Shown here: piece after piece, positions 9,797-18,147 of the stretch
Layout of the letters: each line of letters opens with the position of its first letter
How positions within the stretch are numbered: position 1 is the stretch's first letter
Assembly: GCA_016722445.1 (NCBI GenBank)
Contig: JADKIZ010000024.1
Coordinates: 1 to 64,000 of the forward strand
From: Flavobacteriales bacterium
GTDB lineage: Bacteria; Bacteroidota; Bacteroidia; Flavobacteriales_D; Sanyastnellaceae
DNA: 64,000 bases
Reading direction: 5' to 3'
Translations under genes and position numbers: made by a program
Notes under the pieces: model-generated
Told to the model about the DNA's origin: nothing
The model's input: only the letters and a program-made list of their open reading frames with translations
The model's database searches: none

Positions 9797-10675
9797 ATGC
9801 CTACATCTACAATTCCATTTGATCCCAGCTTGGTGCTAGGAATGGTAATTGATCTAAGCCGACTTGATGTCCTTAAGGAAATAGCCGAAGCTCAAAAACC
9901 GGTGGATTCAGCTCGTGATCGAGTCAACGCACTAACACGTCAAAAGTTAAGTTTGGATATGACCATGCGTGAATTGATCACCATTGGTGCCGACGCAGAT
10001 AGTTTGGAACAACTACGCCAGGAAATAGCTAAAGTGTTACAGGCTATCATAGGAGCTGCCACAGATCTTGGCAGCCAGGTTATGATAGCAGAAGATAAAA
10101 TTGCAAACATTAAAAACTCCAGCGAACAGCAACAAATAAGTTCGCAAATTCAGAGTCCAATCGATTTTAGTGGTTCACAACTTAAAACTATGCCTTTAAG
10201 TTCTGATACCATGAATATGGATGTACAATACTTCAGGTATGAACAGAATTCACAGGAAGATGAGTCTCATGCGAATTCAATTTCTGCATACGTGGGTGAG
10301 AAAATTGGATCCTTTCTCGGGCCAAGTTATGGAAGTCAGGCGGCATTTTCTGCCAACAGTGCTGTGAACCGGAATTTGAATAGCAACACACTACAAGGTA
10401 CTGTGGTTGTCTGCATAAACTGTACACATAAGAATGCAAGGGTATTTTCTCCGATAGTACTGGATGTGGAAAGCGCAATTGAAAATTGGGTTAAGTTCTC
10501 CAAACAACCATGGGGAGCACAAAGTCCAGACCTCATGCAAAAACTTGCTTTGGAACCAGTGAATCCTGGGGATGAAGGGAATGGAATGCCTGTTCTTGTT
10601 GGAGAATCATACGGATCAAGTTTTGTTGGTTTCGTTCATCTTCAAAAAGATGAAAGCACGTCTTCATTCAAATGA
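9797..10675 (+). CDS. Unknown protein, second gene of the effector island
   Basis: 292 aa, no signal peptide. Residues 20-120 are helical and coiled-coil-like; the second half is Ser/Asn-rich and then strand-rich (TLQGTVVVCINCTHKNARVF, PVLVGESYGSSFVGFVHLQ). Its TGA overlaps the next ATG (ATGA). The 3' end and the start of the next gene read as one Ser-rich segment. With many 1-nt indels in this contig, the two may be one ~489-aa gene split by a lost base; true translational coupling is the alternative. Not recognised. Confidence 0.55.
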   Translation: MPTSTIPFDPSLVLGMVIDLSRLDVLKEIAEAQKPVDSARDRVNALTRQKLSLDMTMRELITIGADADSLEQLRQEIAKVLQAIIGAATDLGSQVMIAEDKIANIKNSSEQQQISSQIQSPIDFSGSQLKTMPLSSDTMNMDVQYFRYEQNSQEDESHANSISAYVGEKIGSFLGPSYGSQAAFSANSAVNRNLNSNTLQGTVVVCINCTHKNARVFSPIVLDVESAIENWVKFSKQPWGAQSPDLMQKLALEPVNPGDEGNGMPVLVGESYGSSFVGFVHLQKDESTSSFK

Positions 10676-11265
10676 GTGAATCATGTGCGGAAAGCGCAAG
10701 TGAAACCATTGAATCTGGACTTTTTATTGAGGAATCGTTCGGTACGAGCTTTTCTGCTCAAAATGCTGACAGTTATAAAGATTTATTAAGTCAGTCGTCA
10801 CTTCAATCTCATTGTTCAGTGATTACGATGGGGATCATACCCACCATAAAATCAAATGACGTTGCTACAACTGTAAAACAGTTAATGGGTTCGCCGCAAG
10901 ATCACATGAATCAATTGGCTGCAATGCAAACAGCCACAACTGATGTAGTTTCCAAGGCTATGGTGGCTTCTTCAGCCAGAAAGGCTAAGTCTGTGGAGGC
11001 AATGAAAACAGACTATATGAAAGCTGCAGTTGATGCGATAGGAAACCTGGATGAAAGTAAAAACAAGGTCATTGATATGAATTCACTCATGACTGCAATT
11101 GATGATTATGTGGCAAAGGCGGGGGGTGATTTTCAAGGTGGTGTCCCAATTAATTTTTACCTGAAGTATATAACTAAAAGGACCATTGCTGTGGCATGGA
11201 TGCAGAAATACTATCCGGATTTGCTGCATCAAAAATTGGATAATCCAGATTCCGGGGATGAGTAA
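10672..11265 (+). CDS. Unknown protein, third gene (or C-terminal half of the previous one)
   Basis: 197 aa, beginning MSESCAESASETIESG. The GLFIEESFGTSFSA segment resembles the VLVGESYGSSFVGF segment at the end of the previous protein, suggesting an internal duplication or a continuous domain. The centre is helical (TTVKQLMGSPQDHMNQLAAM) and the end (GGVPINFYLKYITKRTIAVA) is well conserved in character. No signal peptide. Not recognised. Confidence 0.5.
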   Translation: MSESCAESASETIESGLFIEESFGTSFSAQNADSYKDLLSQSSLQSHCSVITMGIIPTIKSNDVATTVKQLMGSPQDHMNQLAAMQTATTDVVSKAMVASSARKAKSVEAMKTDYMKAAVDAIGNLDESKNKVIDMNSLMTAIDDYVAKAGGDFQGGVPINFYLKYITKRTIAVAWMQKYYPDLLHQKLDNPDSGDE

Positions 11266-11336
11266 GAGTTCAAATCTAATTCATGAGATTTTGTGGATGT
11301 TTTCAATTTGCACATTGTAATTAATAAATTCCTTTT

Positions 11337-12626
11337 ATGAACATAACATATTGCGTTTCGCCTAAATCCAATTTGGGTAATATTCTTCTATTTTCTTTAT
11401 TGATCATGATCTTCCTTTTTCTTGCATCATGCAATTCTGATAAGAAAATGAGTGATGCTGTTTCGCATGATTTCATCAGTCCTCACCATGAAGCATCAAA
11501 ACAGTTATCGGCGGCATTTTCAAATACTCAGGAGGTAGAAGATACTATACCATTGACTTCAGATATAGCTCAATTGGCACCTGGTTCAAAGCGACATTCA
11601 GAATATAAAATTTTTGGATGGCATCTCCCTTCCAATTCGAAAAAGTGGAAAACATATAATTTCGATTTGCTTTGGGGAATTTCTTATTTCAGTTATTCCA
11701 TTGATCCCAATACGGGTAAGTATAGGAAGAGTGAAAATGGCGCAGATGCAATCGCCGATTGGAATGGAACTGCAATGCTAGATTCTGCGCAAATTCATGG
11801 CTGTAAAGTTTTTCTAACAGTTACCAATTTCACAAAAAGTGACAATGCCAAATTTCTTCTGAATCGCTCTGCATGGGATACATTGTTGACTCATGTAACA
11901 CAATTACTTAAAAATAGAAAGGCGAGTGGTATTAATATCGATTTTGAAAATGTTGCGGCTGAAAACAAAAACGATCTTTCACATTTCATAACGTTTATTT
12001 CCACGGGATTGAAAAAAGTCAATCCCGAATATCAAGTGTCATTGGCCTTGTATGCCGTAGATCACAATCAGGTTTTTGATATCAAGTTGCTCAATCAAGC
12101 AGTGGATTTTTACACGCTCATGAGTTATGACTATTATGGAAGATTTAGCCACAACAAAGCGGGACCTGTTGCACCTTTACGTAAAAGTTCACAGTGGGGT
12201 GCTCATAGCGTTACTACTTCTGTTGATTATTACATCACGCAAGGCGTCTCATCTGATGATCTCATTTTGGGAATTCCATATTACGGCAATGAGTTTATTG
12301 TAGCAGAAGACAAAGCACCTGCATCAGTTGCTGGCTTCAAGGGCCGACCTTGCTATTCATCAATCCATAAGAAAAGATTGAATAACAAGCTTACTCCAGT
12401 TGTGGTAAACGAATGTGGCGGAGAATATTATTCCTATACAGAAGAGGATCAGATAGTGCAATGTTGGTATGATGGTAGTGCACTCCTGAGTGAAAAATTT
12501 CAATTTGTCAAAGAGCGCAACTTAGGTGGTGTTTGTATATGGGCACTTGGTTATGATTGGGGAGAGCCTAATTTATGGAATTTGATTTCGGATTCATTAG
12601 GTACTTCTGCACATGTGAGTCCCTAG
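11337..12626 (+). CDS. Glycoside hydrolase family 18 lipoprotein
   Basis: 429 aa. The N-terminus has a hydrophobic stretch ending in a lipobox, FLASC with Cys32, so export to the membrane or cell surface is expected. The GH18 core shows the catalytic signature GINIDFENV (Asp202 and acid/base Glu204), the downstream MSYDYYG motif and a C-terminal GGVCIWALGYD. It should cleave beta-1,4-linked GlcNAc polymers (chitin or peptidoglycan); it resembles the YaaH-like subgroup more than classical chitinases. It is the only exported protein of the island, placed just upstream of the CdtB-like gene, and may help breach a cell surface (inference). Confidence 0.8.
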   Translation: MNITYCVSPKSNLGNILLFSLLIMIFLFLASCNSDKKMSDAVSHDFISPHHEASKQLSAAFSNTQEVEDTIPLTSDIAQLAPGSKRHSEYKIFGWHLPSNSKKWKTYNFDLLWGISYFSYSIDPNTGKYRKSENGADAIADWNGTAMLDSAQIHGCKVFLTVTNFTKSDNAKFLLNRSAWDTLLTHVTQLLKNRKASGINIDFENVAAENKNDLSHFITFISTGLKKVNPEYQVSLALYAVDHNQVFDIKLLNQAVDFYTLMSYDYYGRFSHNKAGPVAPLRKSSQWGAHSVTTSVDYYITQGVSSDDLILGIPYYGNEFIVAEDKAPASVAGFKGRPCYSSIHKKRLNNKLTPVVVNECGGEYYSYTEEDQIVQCWYDGSALLSEKFQFVKERNLGGVCIWALGYDWGEPNLWNLISDSLGTSAHVSP

Positions 12627-12680
12627 TCATAGTGACTTAGAAACTACAGATACAATCAGTATTCGGATTTTTTTCATGTC

Positions 12681-13385
12681 ATGAGAATCGCTACTTGGAA
12701 CATGCAGGGCGCCAATGGTCAAGATGTTGGATCAAAGTGGCAAACTGTTCGGAATATCATGAAAAATAAAAATGTCGATGCCTTTTGTTTGCAGGAATGC
12801 GGAGCGTTGCCCTATGGTATCCAACCATTTGATTATTTTATCGAAGGACAAGTGAAGTTCAACGCATATCTGTGGGAAACGGAACGATCAGCAAAGTTGC
12901 TACTCCACTATGATTGGGATGACGGGAGTAATCGCTGTAATCTTGCTATTGTAGCAAAGCCACCTTCAAGAATATATAACAGTTTTATTGTCTTTCACCC
13001 TAGCATGCCACATAGACCGGTTATTGGGGTCAAAATAGATGGTTTCCCCAGGGTTTTTTGTATACATGCCATGAGTGGACATGGAAATGATGTAAAAGGA
13101 TTGTTGGAAGTAATTGGGTGGCGATTTTTTGGTAAAAACTGGATAGTGGCTGGAGATTTTAACAGGGAACCTAGGGCAATTCGATTCCCTGACTATCCTG
13201 CTTCGGACATGACCATTAACCCCCCAAGTTCTGCAACTCATAACTCTGGTAGGAAACTTGATTTTTTCATAAACAATTTTGAAGCGTCCACACATGACTT
13301 GTACTTCGGGGAAATGGCTGATGTGATAGCTCCGGCCAATCTGCCTTCCGATCATCGAATTGTTATTATGGAATATTTCATATAG
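12681..13385 (+). CDS. CdtB-like nuclease (cytolethal distending toxin active-subunit family)
   Basis: 234 aa of the DNase I/EEP fold. Catalytic residues are all present: Asn7 in TWNMQG, Glu39 in CLQECG, His129 in CIHAMSGHGND, Asp159 and Asn161 in VAGDFNREP, Asp224-His225 in SDHR. CdtB-specific features distinguish it from ordinary EEP enzymes: SKWQTVRNIM after the first motif, NRCNLAIVAK, RPVIGVKIDG before the catalytic His, and THNSGRKLDF. CdtB enters eukaryotic nuclei and breaks DNA. No signal peptide, and no CdtA/CdtC or PltB partner is visible nearby. Family call is firm; use as a toxin is inferred. Confidence 0.8.
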   Translation: MRIATWNMQGANGQDVGSKWQTVRNIMKNKNVDAFCLQECGALPYGIQPFDYFIEGQVKFNAYLWETERSAKLLLHYDWDDGSNRCNLAIVAKPPSRIYNSFIVFHPSMPHRPVIGVKIDGFPRVFCIHAMSGHGNDVKGLLEVIGWRFFGKNWIVAGDFNREPRAIRFPDYPASDMTINPPSSATHNSGRKLDFFINNFEASTHDLYFGEMADVIAPANLPSDHRIVIMEYFI

Positions 13386-13506
13386 GTAGTGTTAAGCAGG
13401 ACACAAAAAGGTATGCAAAAAGTGATCTCTGCACTCAGGTTAAGCTTTGTGTTTTGAAAAGTTCTGTATTCTTACTTCATTCATCAGGTATTTTAAACAT
13501 GTCTCA

Positions 13507-14088
13507 ATGAAAATTACATCTCTAGATGACAGTGGCATTGTCAAGTTCTATCACGCCGATAGAGAAAAAGCGCGATTAAACAATAACGGTATTCTATTAG
13601 CAGCCAATAGCTCATCTCGAGGCGACTGGGCTGGGTTTTACGCAAGTCAGGAATTCCCGACAGTTTGTGGTTATGCAATAAACTATCTCAATCTTAATAC
13701 AAAACGTATTTTGTATTTTATCTATGAATTACATTTTATAAATACTAACGTGCAAGTGATTGACTTAACTGATCAACCTGAATATGCTGATGGTAATATT
13801 CCTGAAAAAGTGAAGACGAGTTGGTTAAAAAGGGAATTAGAGGATAGACAAATCATCAAGGTGTGGCTGGAAGGCGGTCTAATGGCCACATTAGGGCAGC
13901 ACAGCATCAAGTACATTTTGAAATGTCCTTTAACCATCGAACATGGAGAAATATCCCAAACAGAAATCATTATTCCATGGCAAATTCTTGCGGATAATTA
14001 TATTCGGCTAATCGCAATGTCAGCTTATAATGACACCATGGATGATTATTATGAAAAAATGAGAAGAGGATTCCCTTTGTCCTTATAA
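13507..14088 (+). CDS. Diphtheria toxin/exotoxin A-type ADP-ribosyltransferase domain protein
   Basis: 193 aa from ATG 13507; the frame extends upstream but the extension is unlike coding. It carries the H-Y-Y-E set of diphthamide-specific ARTs: His16 in FYHAD; Tyr45 and Tyr56 in GDWAGFYAS and VCGYA; Glu153 in TEIIIPW. Spacing is H-29-Y-11-Y-97-E, against 30/11/72 in exotoxin A and 33/11/83 in diphtheria toxin. The W-x-GFY-x9-GY and E-x-I-x2-W patterns are shared with both. The expected reaction is transfer of ADP-ribose from NAD to eukaryotic EF-2. There is no receptor or translocation domain and no signal peptide, so delivery must come from elsewhere. Substrate is inferred. Confidence 0.7.
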   Translation: MKITSLDDSGIVKFYHADREKARLNNNGILLAANSSSRGDWAGFYASQEFPTVCGYAINYLNLNTKRILYFIYELHFINTNVQVIDLTDQPEYADGNIPEKVKTSWLKRELEDRQIIKVWLEGGLMATLGQHSIKYILKCPLTIEHGEISQTEIIIPWQILADNYIRLIAMSAYNDTMDDYYEKMRRGFPLSL

Positions 14089-14331
14089 CATCATTGTATT
14101 ACTGATGTCCGTTACAATTGTCGAATTAATTGCGGCTTTACAAACGGGACAGGTGGCACTCATAGAATTTATGTGTTGTTCAAGACAAGCCGCATGCATT
14201 GGATAGCTCGATAATCGCCCATGATGACATGCTAACTCATAAAAGCTATCATTGAGAATATGTTTAGTATCGGGCCAGTTTGAAAGGCATATACAGCACT
14301 CTGTAATGCCATCATTGTTTATTGCTGCCAT
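14083..14331 (-). CDS. RING-finger-like protein (putative E3 ligase mimic)
   Basis: 82 aa, ATG at 14331, convergent with the ART gene and overlapping it by 6 bp. Zinc-ligand pattern: Cys12-x2-Cys15, x19, Cys35-x-His37, x8, His46-x2-Cys49, x11, Cys61-x2-Cys64. This is the RING C-C/C-H/H-C/C-C order with a longer loop between the middle pairs; flanking residues (CICL, CHHG, HAACLEQHI, CPVCKAAI) are those of eukaryotic RING domains. RING domains recruit E2 enzymes for ubiquitin transfer and are rare in bacteria except as host-directed effectors. A structural zinc finger is the alternative. Confidence 0.6.
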   Translation of the reverse strand: MAAINNDGITECCICLSNWPDTKHILNDSFYELACHHGRLSSYPMHAACLEQHINSMSATCPVCKAAINSTIVTDISNTMML

Positions 14332-14708
14332 AGGTATTTATTTTGGTTTATTTCGGTTATCAGTGATAGGATCATGAGGTTATTTGTGGTGATAGGGTCT
14401 AAAATCCTAGAAAATTTACGTTTGATAGTTTAACTTGAATCCTATTGAACGATTATCATAAATTCTTAGCAAAGAAACCAATATTGATGCTTGCGATATC
14501 AAATTATCCAGCAAGTACTTATTTTCACCTCTAAGTCGTTGAATGTTCTCAGAATATTCAATACACGGATAAGTATGAAATGTTGTATTCAAGTGAGATA
14601 TTTTTGATTAGCGGTTTATTGCTTTGATACTATTCCCTTCAAATGTAAAGTATTTTTCATTTCATGTGATTAATTGTGTTTCGCAAAGACGTTTTTCCAA
14701 TCTACTTT
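14332..14708. other. Intergenic, no gene seen
   Basis: AT-rich with stops in all frames. It would hold the promoter of the RING-like gene. I see no convincing hairpin or repeat. Confidence 0.4.
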
Positions 14709-14990
14709 TGAAATCAATTCTATGCATTGGGAAATTCATGGTCTTCATTAAGACCATCCCGCCCCTCAACCCTTAATCTTCAACACCACATTCCCGGAAT
14801 TATTCGGATGGACATAGTGATTCAATCGACGATTCTTCCATGTAGGATGCGATCGATAACAGAAGATTTCGGTGGTAACGAGTTCAGTAACTAATGGACA
14901 TCATCTACATTGATCGTCGGGATGTGTTATGAAGTGTTGTTGGAAGTTGGTGAAAGGGATTTTGCGAGTGCGGCAGGGATGGCGAAGAAG
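14709..14990. pseudogene. Patchwork pseudogene built from two other loci
   Basis: Short exact blocks from the 3' end of the helical-repeat gene (8253-8270, 8333-8345, 8428-8449) alternate in collinear order with blocks from the 3' end of the oxidoreductase gene (16777-16800, 16859-16869, 16881-16931). Examples: 14724-14741 equals 8253-8270; 14774-14797 equals 16777-16800 (24 nt); 14817-14829 equals 8333-8345; 14839-14849 equals 16859-16869; 14924-14945 equals 8428-8449 (22 nt). No open frame survives. Confidence 0.7.
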
Positions 14991-15130
14991 GTCAGTGTAG
15001 TAGTTCGATTGAAAGAGCGTAACTCTTTGCCTCAGTATAGCGGAGCGTAACCTTCCGATTGAATCAGGACGGGCAATGGACTCATAGAGTTTAGACACCA
15101 CGGTTGCGTGGTGCTAAGTATCCTAAGTTT

Positions 15131-15385
15131 TTTGTATGATAATCTGAAAAGCTTTGGCGCTGTTTCCATTCATTGTCATTACTTCAATTGTGGAATTTTC
15201 CATTATCTCAAATCGATTAATTAATTCCGCAATCCATTCTTTTGTATGGTGCCTGAATGTTGCGCCTTCGGGTAAAGTAAAGGTTCCGGGAAATTATTTT
15301 GGTCGCCATCCAAATACTCTTACGATTTTACTTCTGAAAGTCGTCTTGAAGATAATAGTCACAATGAAATTATTCCCTTCGTTTT
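15131..15385 (-). pseudogene. Decayed small gene
   Basis: On the minus strand a coding-like stretch (LPEGATFRHHTKEWIAELIN, then RFEIMENSTIEVMTMNGNSA) ends at the TAG at 15131. Upstream the same frame reads IVRVFGWRPK and then hits TAA near 15294, before FPGTFTLPEG. No intact start is found. It looks like a gene with at least one stop and a lost 5' end. Family not recognised. The plus-strand frame at 15154-15387 is its shadow. Confidence 0.4.
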
Positions 15386-15605
15386 AATTTGGAAAACAAT
15401 GTGCTTATGAGTTTTCTCTGCTCGGTTTTGAGGGATACAGGTTAGGCTAAAGCAAACAGTAAAAAAAACAATCAACTGAATTATTTTCAATAGGAAAGTC
15501 TCGATATCATTAAATGAAATATTGTCTGGATACCGTTTTGATGTCCTCGATTGATTAATTCTTTTGAAGTATCAAAACCAGTTATGTTTTTAAAATTACA
15601 TTCAG

Positions 15606-15884
15606 TCAGCTCTTTAACAAGTCGACAGTAACCACAACCGGGAGTCCAACAATTTTGTCGGACGAAACATATTTGGCGAAAGCAGCTTGGGATTTATTGG
15701 GTGTGTAAATGTCTTTGACTGCGCGACCCTGTCCCAATATATTGTTTGATTGTCGATGTCCATTTTTGTCTTTATGAATTTTGTTCCGCGATTGATTATT
15801 AAGATTGACATTGAATATACTCGCAAGCCTTATTGAATTTTCAATGGATAAATATAGCGGGTGATTAATTTTTACTTTGGTCAT
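15606..15884 (-). CDS. Small hypothetical protein
   Basis: 92 aa, ATG at 15884, beginning MTKVKINHPLYLSIENS. It lacks a signal peptide or membrane segment. The end (VGLPVVVTVDLLKS) looks like a natural domain edge. It is isolated in a decayed neighbourhood, so it may be a remnant. Its first residues resemble MTRVKINGHPW of the membrane protein at 16623, which may be chance. Not recognised. Confidence 0.35.
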   Translation of the reverse strand: MTKVKINHPLYLSIENSIRLASIFNVNLNNQSRNKIHKDKNGHRQSNNILGQGRAVKDIYTPNKSQAAFAKYVSSDKIVGLPVVVTVDLLKS

Positions 15885-16043
15885 TGAAAAGTTTTTTGAG
15901 ATATGGATTTCTTCGAGGTAGTGAACAGATCACAACACTTGTTATGACGTTTTGAGGATTTGGTTGCGATTGGCTGTTTTCAAACACTGTAATTTTTCGG
16001 GAATTTTCAGATGAACAAGCCTGTGCTCTTGATTATTGCCATT

Positions 16044-16623
16044 TTAGTGTTTAATTACTTTTCCATTTTCAAGGGTCAAAATGATCTCTTCATAATAGCC
16101 GCAACTATTGATGACGTATTTGGTAAGATTAATTGTATCTGATGAACTATCTTCTAAATTGAATATCAAGTCAATGTCATAATATTCACTATGGTGATTG
16201 AATACACAATCAATGGTTTCGCCTTTCTTGAGGACATCAAACTTCGATTCTTTGCAGTTAGTGAAACATAAATCAGTTAAATCAAAAGTAGTCTTATTTG
16301 TAAGCTTTAAGGTAAAGTAGCCAGGTAACTGAGATCTAGTTTATGCGCAGAAATAAATAATTGCCCAAAATTAAGAGCCAGAACACATAATAGTAGCCAC
16401 ATTCTTGAAATTGTCTTAGCTTTGAAATATGCCCAAGCTGTCAGTGTTAAACCAATCAGAATGACAATTGCGACTATAAATTCTGAAAATATCCACAGTT
16501 CCATAATATATAACATAATCATCAAAGAATGTTCTGGCAGTAGAATGTTGTTACCGCAAGAACAATGAGAGAACCTACAATAAATTTTATCCAAGGATGT
16601 CCGTTGATCTTAACTCTCGTCAT
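16044..16623 (-). pseudogene. Membrane-anchored hypothetical protein, frame broken
   Basis: From ATG 16623 the frame gives MTRVKINGHPWIKFIVGSLI, a first membrane helix. After a frame change near 16525 it continues with two more helices (FIVAIVILIGLTLTAWAYF, WLLLCVLALNFGQLFISA). After a second change near 16320 it gives a soluble domain (YFTLKLTNKTTFDLTDLCF, CKESKFDVLKKGETIDCVF) ending in VIKH and TAA at 16044. Together this is a plausible ~190-aa three-helix protein with a C-terminal beta-rich domain. The breaks may be sequencing errors or decay. Family not recognised. Confidence 0.45.
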
Positions 16624-16768
16624 TCGCGATGTTTATATAGTCAGACTGTGAAAATCCTCCTAGCCTGTTTGTTCTAATTATTCCCATGGCTCAGGTTTAT
16701 TGTAGCATAACCTTCCGATTGCATTGTTTGGCAGCGCTGTGATAGACAATGGCATGTAAACCCCACCC

Positions 16769-17734
16769 TCAACCCCTAATCTTCAACACCACATTCCCGG
16801 TCTTTTGTCCGGATTGGACATATTGATACGCTTCAACGATTTCTTCCATGCGGTAGGAGCGATCGATAATGGGAGTGAATTTTCCGGTGGTAACGAGGTC
16901 GAGCAAATAATGGACATCATCTGCGTTGATCGTCGGGATGGGAAATAAAACACGCTTCTTGGAAAATAGGGGAGTGAGCAATGCGAGGTAAACATTCGCT
17001 CCGCGTTTGCCAAGTTCGGTTGAGACATAGATGCCTCTTTCCGTAAGCAACTTTTTACATATCGAAAAGGAACTTTTACCCACAGCATCGAAGATGAGGT
17101 GGTAGCGTTCTTCCGTCTGGGTGAAGTCCTGCGTTTGGTAGTCGACCACACGATCGGCTCCAAGTCTTTTGATCAAGTCGACATTTTTGGTGTTGCACAC
17201 TGCCGTTACACGAACGCCCATGCTTTTGAGCAGTTGCACTGCAGCGGAACCAATCGCCCCGGTAGCGCCATAGACCAAAGCATGCTGACCTGCTACGATT
17301 TTCGCTGCGCGGATATCACACAAGGCATAATGCCCACCTTCTGTGATGCACGCTCCAACATCATAAGACAAATGATCGGGAAGAATGGCCATCGCCTGAT
17401 CTTCGGAGATGATCATGTATTCTGCATGTCCGCCAAATGTTTTGTCGTTGAAACCAAATACTCGATCGCCAACTTTATATCGTGTGACCATCGAACCAAC
17501 AGACTCAATTTCTCCGGCGAACTCACTTCCCAGGACTTGATACTTCGGACGAAATAGTCCGCTCCAAAACCGCGATATGACATACTCCGCACTTCGAAAT
17601 CCGGAATCAGTGCGATTGACAGTGGAGGAGTAGATCTTCACCAACACTTGGTTGGCCTGAGGTGTGGGCTTTTCTCTTTCTACCAAACGCGCCACTTCCG
17701 GCGGTCCGTAGTTTTCGTAGATGATGGCTTTCAT
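16769..17734 (-). CDS. Zinc-independent MDR oxidoreductase (quinone reductase/alcohol dehydrogenase-like)
   Basis: 321 aa. The N-terminal GroES-like half starts MKAIIYENYGPPEVARL, and the NAD(P)-binding Rossmann motif YGATGAIGSAAVQLL lies near residue 154. Typical MDR signatures follow (GADRVVDYQTQDF, HLIFDAVGKSSF). The catalytic-zinc GHE motif of true alcohol dehydrogenases is absent, so NAD(P)H-dependent reduction of a quinone or enone is most likely. Monocistronic by appearance. The 3' end has contributed fragments to the patchwork pseudogene at 14.7 kb. Confidence 0.85.
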   Translation of the reverse strand: MKAIIYENYGPPEVARLVEREKPTPQANQVLVKIYSSTVNRTDSGFRSAEYVISRFWSGLFRPKYQVLGSEFAGEIESVGSMVTRYKVGDRVFGFNDKTFGGHAEYMIISEDQAMAILPDHLSYDVGACITEGGHYALCDIRAAKIVAGQHALVYGATGAIGSAAVQLLKSMGVRVTAVCNTKNVDLIKRLGADRVVDYQTQDFTQTEERYHLIFDAVGKSSFSICKKLLTERGIYVSTELGKRGANVYLALLTPLFSKKRVLFPIPTINADDVHYLLDLVTTGKFTPIIDRSYRMEEIVEAYQYVQSGQKTGNVVLKIRG

Positions 17735-17868
17735 AGTGGATTGTTGCGCAATGAACGCGACAAATTTCTAACATATTCATTGAGTTTGAATCCGATTAGT
17801 GGATATGTTCCCGTGATTTGGGGCTTTGTGCGATGGTGTGAGTTTAACACAAGGGTGTGGGTTTAGCG

Positions 17869-17945
17869 CCATGGCGCGGGTTTAGCGAAGCGTAACCCGT
17901 GCCGCGGCTATTTGTGGCTTTTAGCCACGATCAAAAATGATAACA
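17869..17945 (+). repeat. Left REP-like inverted repeat of the RAYT unit
   Basis: About 75 bp beginning CCATGGCGC, then GGTTTAGCGAAG, GTGCCGCGGCTATT, GTGGCTTTTAGCC and AAAATGA. It contains internal palindromes (GCGGGTTTAGCGAAGCGTAACCCG; GTGGCTTTTAGCCAC). The same sequence lies inverted at 18756-18831, on the other side of the transposase gene. Confidence 0.75.
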
Positions 17946-18147
17946 GAGGTCTTTGGCTACGAACAAAAATGACAATAATCCAAGACCTGAAATTTGAATA
18001 CGTTTCTTCACCACCTTATTATGCCTTTTTGAAATAAGTGTATTCTACCCTAAACAACTGCAGTATTTCGATTTTTATCACATTATATATTCTGTTTTCA
18101 AATAATCCTTATTCAAAATTCGACTCCTGACTTTTCACTTTTACCTC

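Noticed and set aside
15154..15387. Plus-strand 77-aa open frame
   Set aside because: It is antisense to a stretch with much better coding character on the minus strand.
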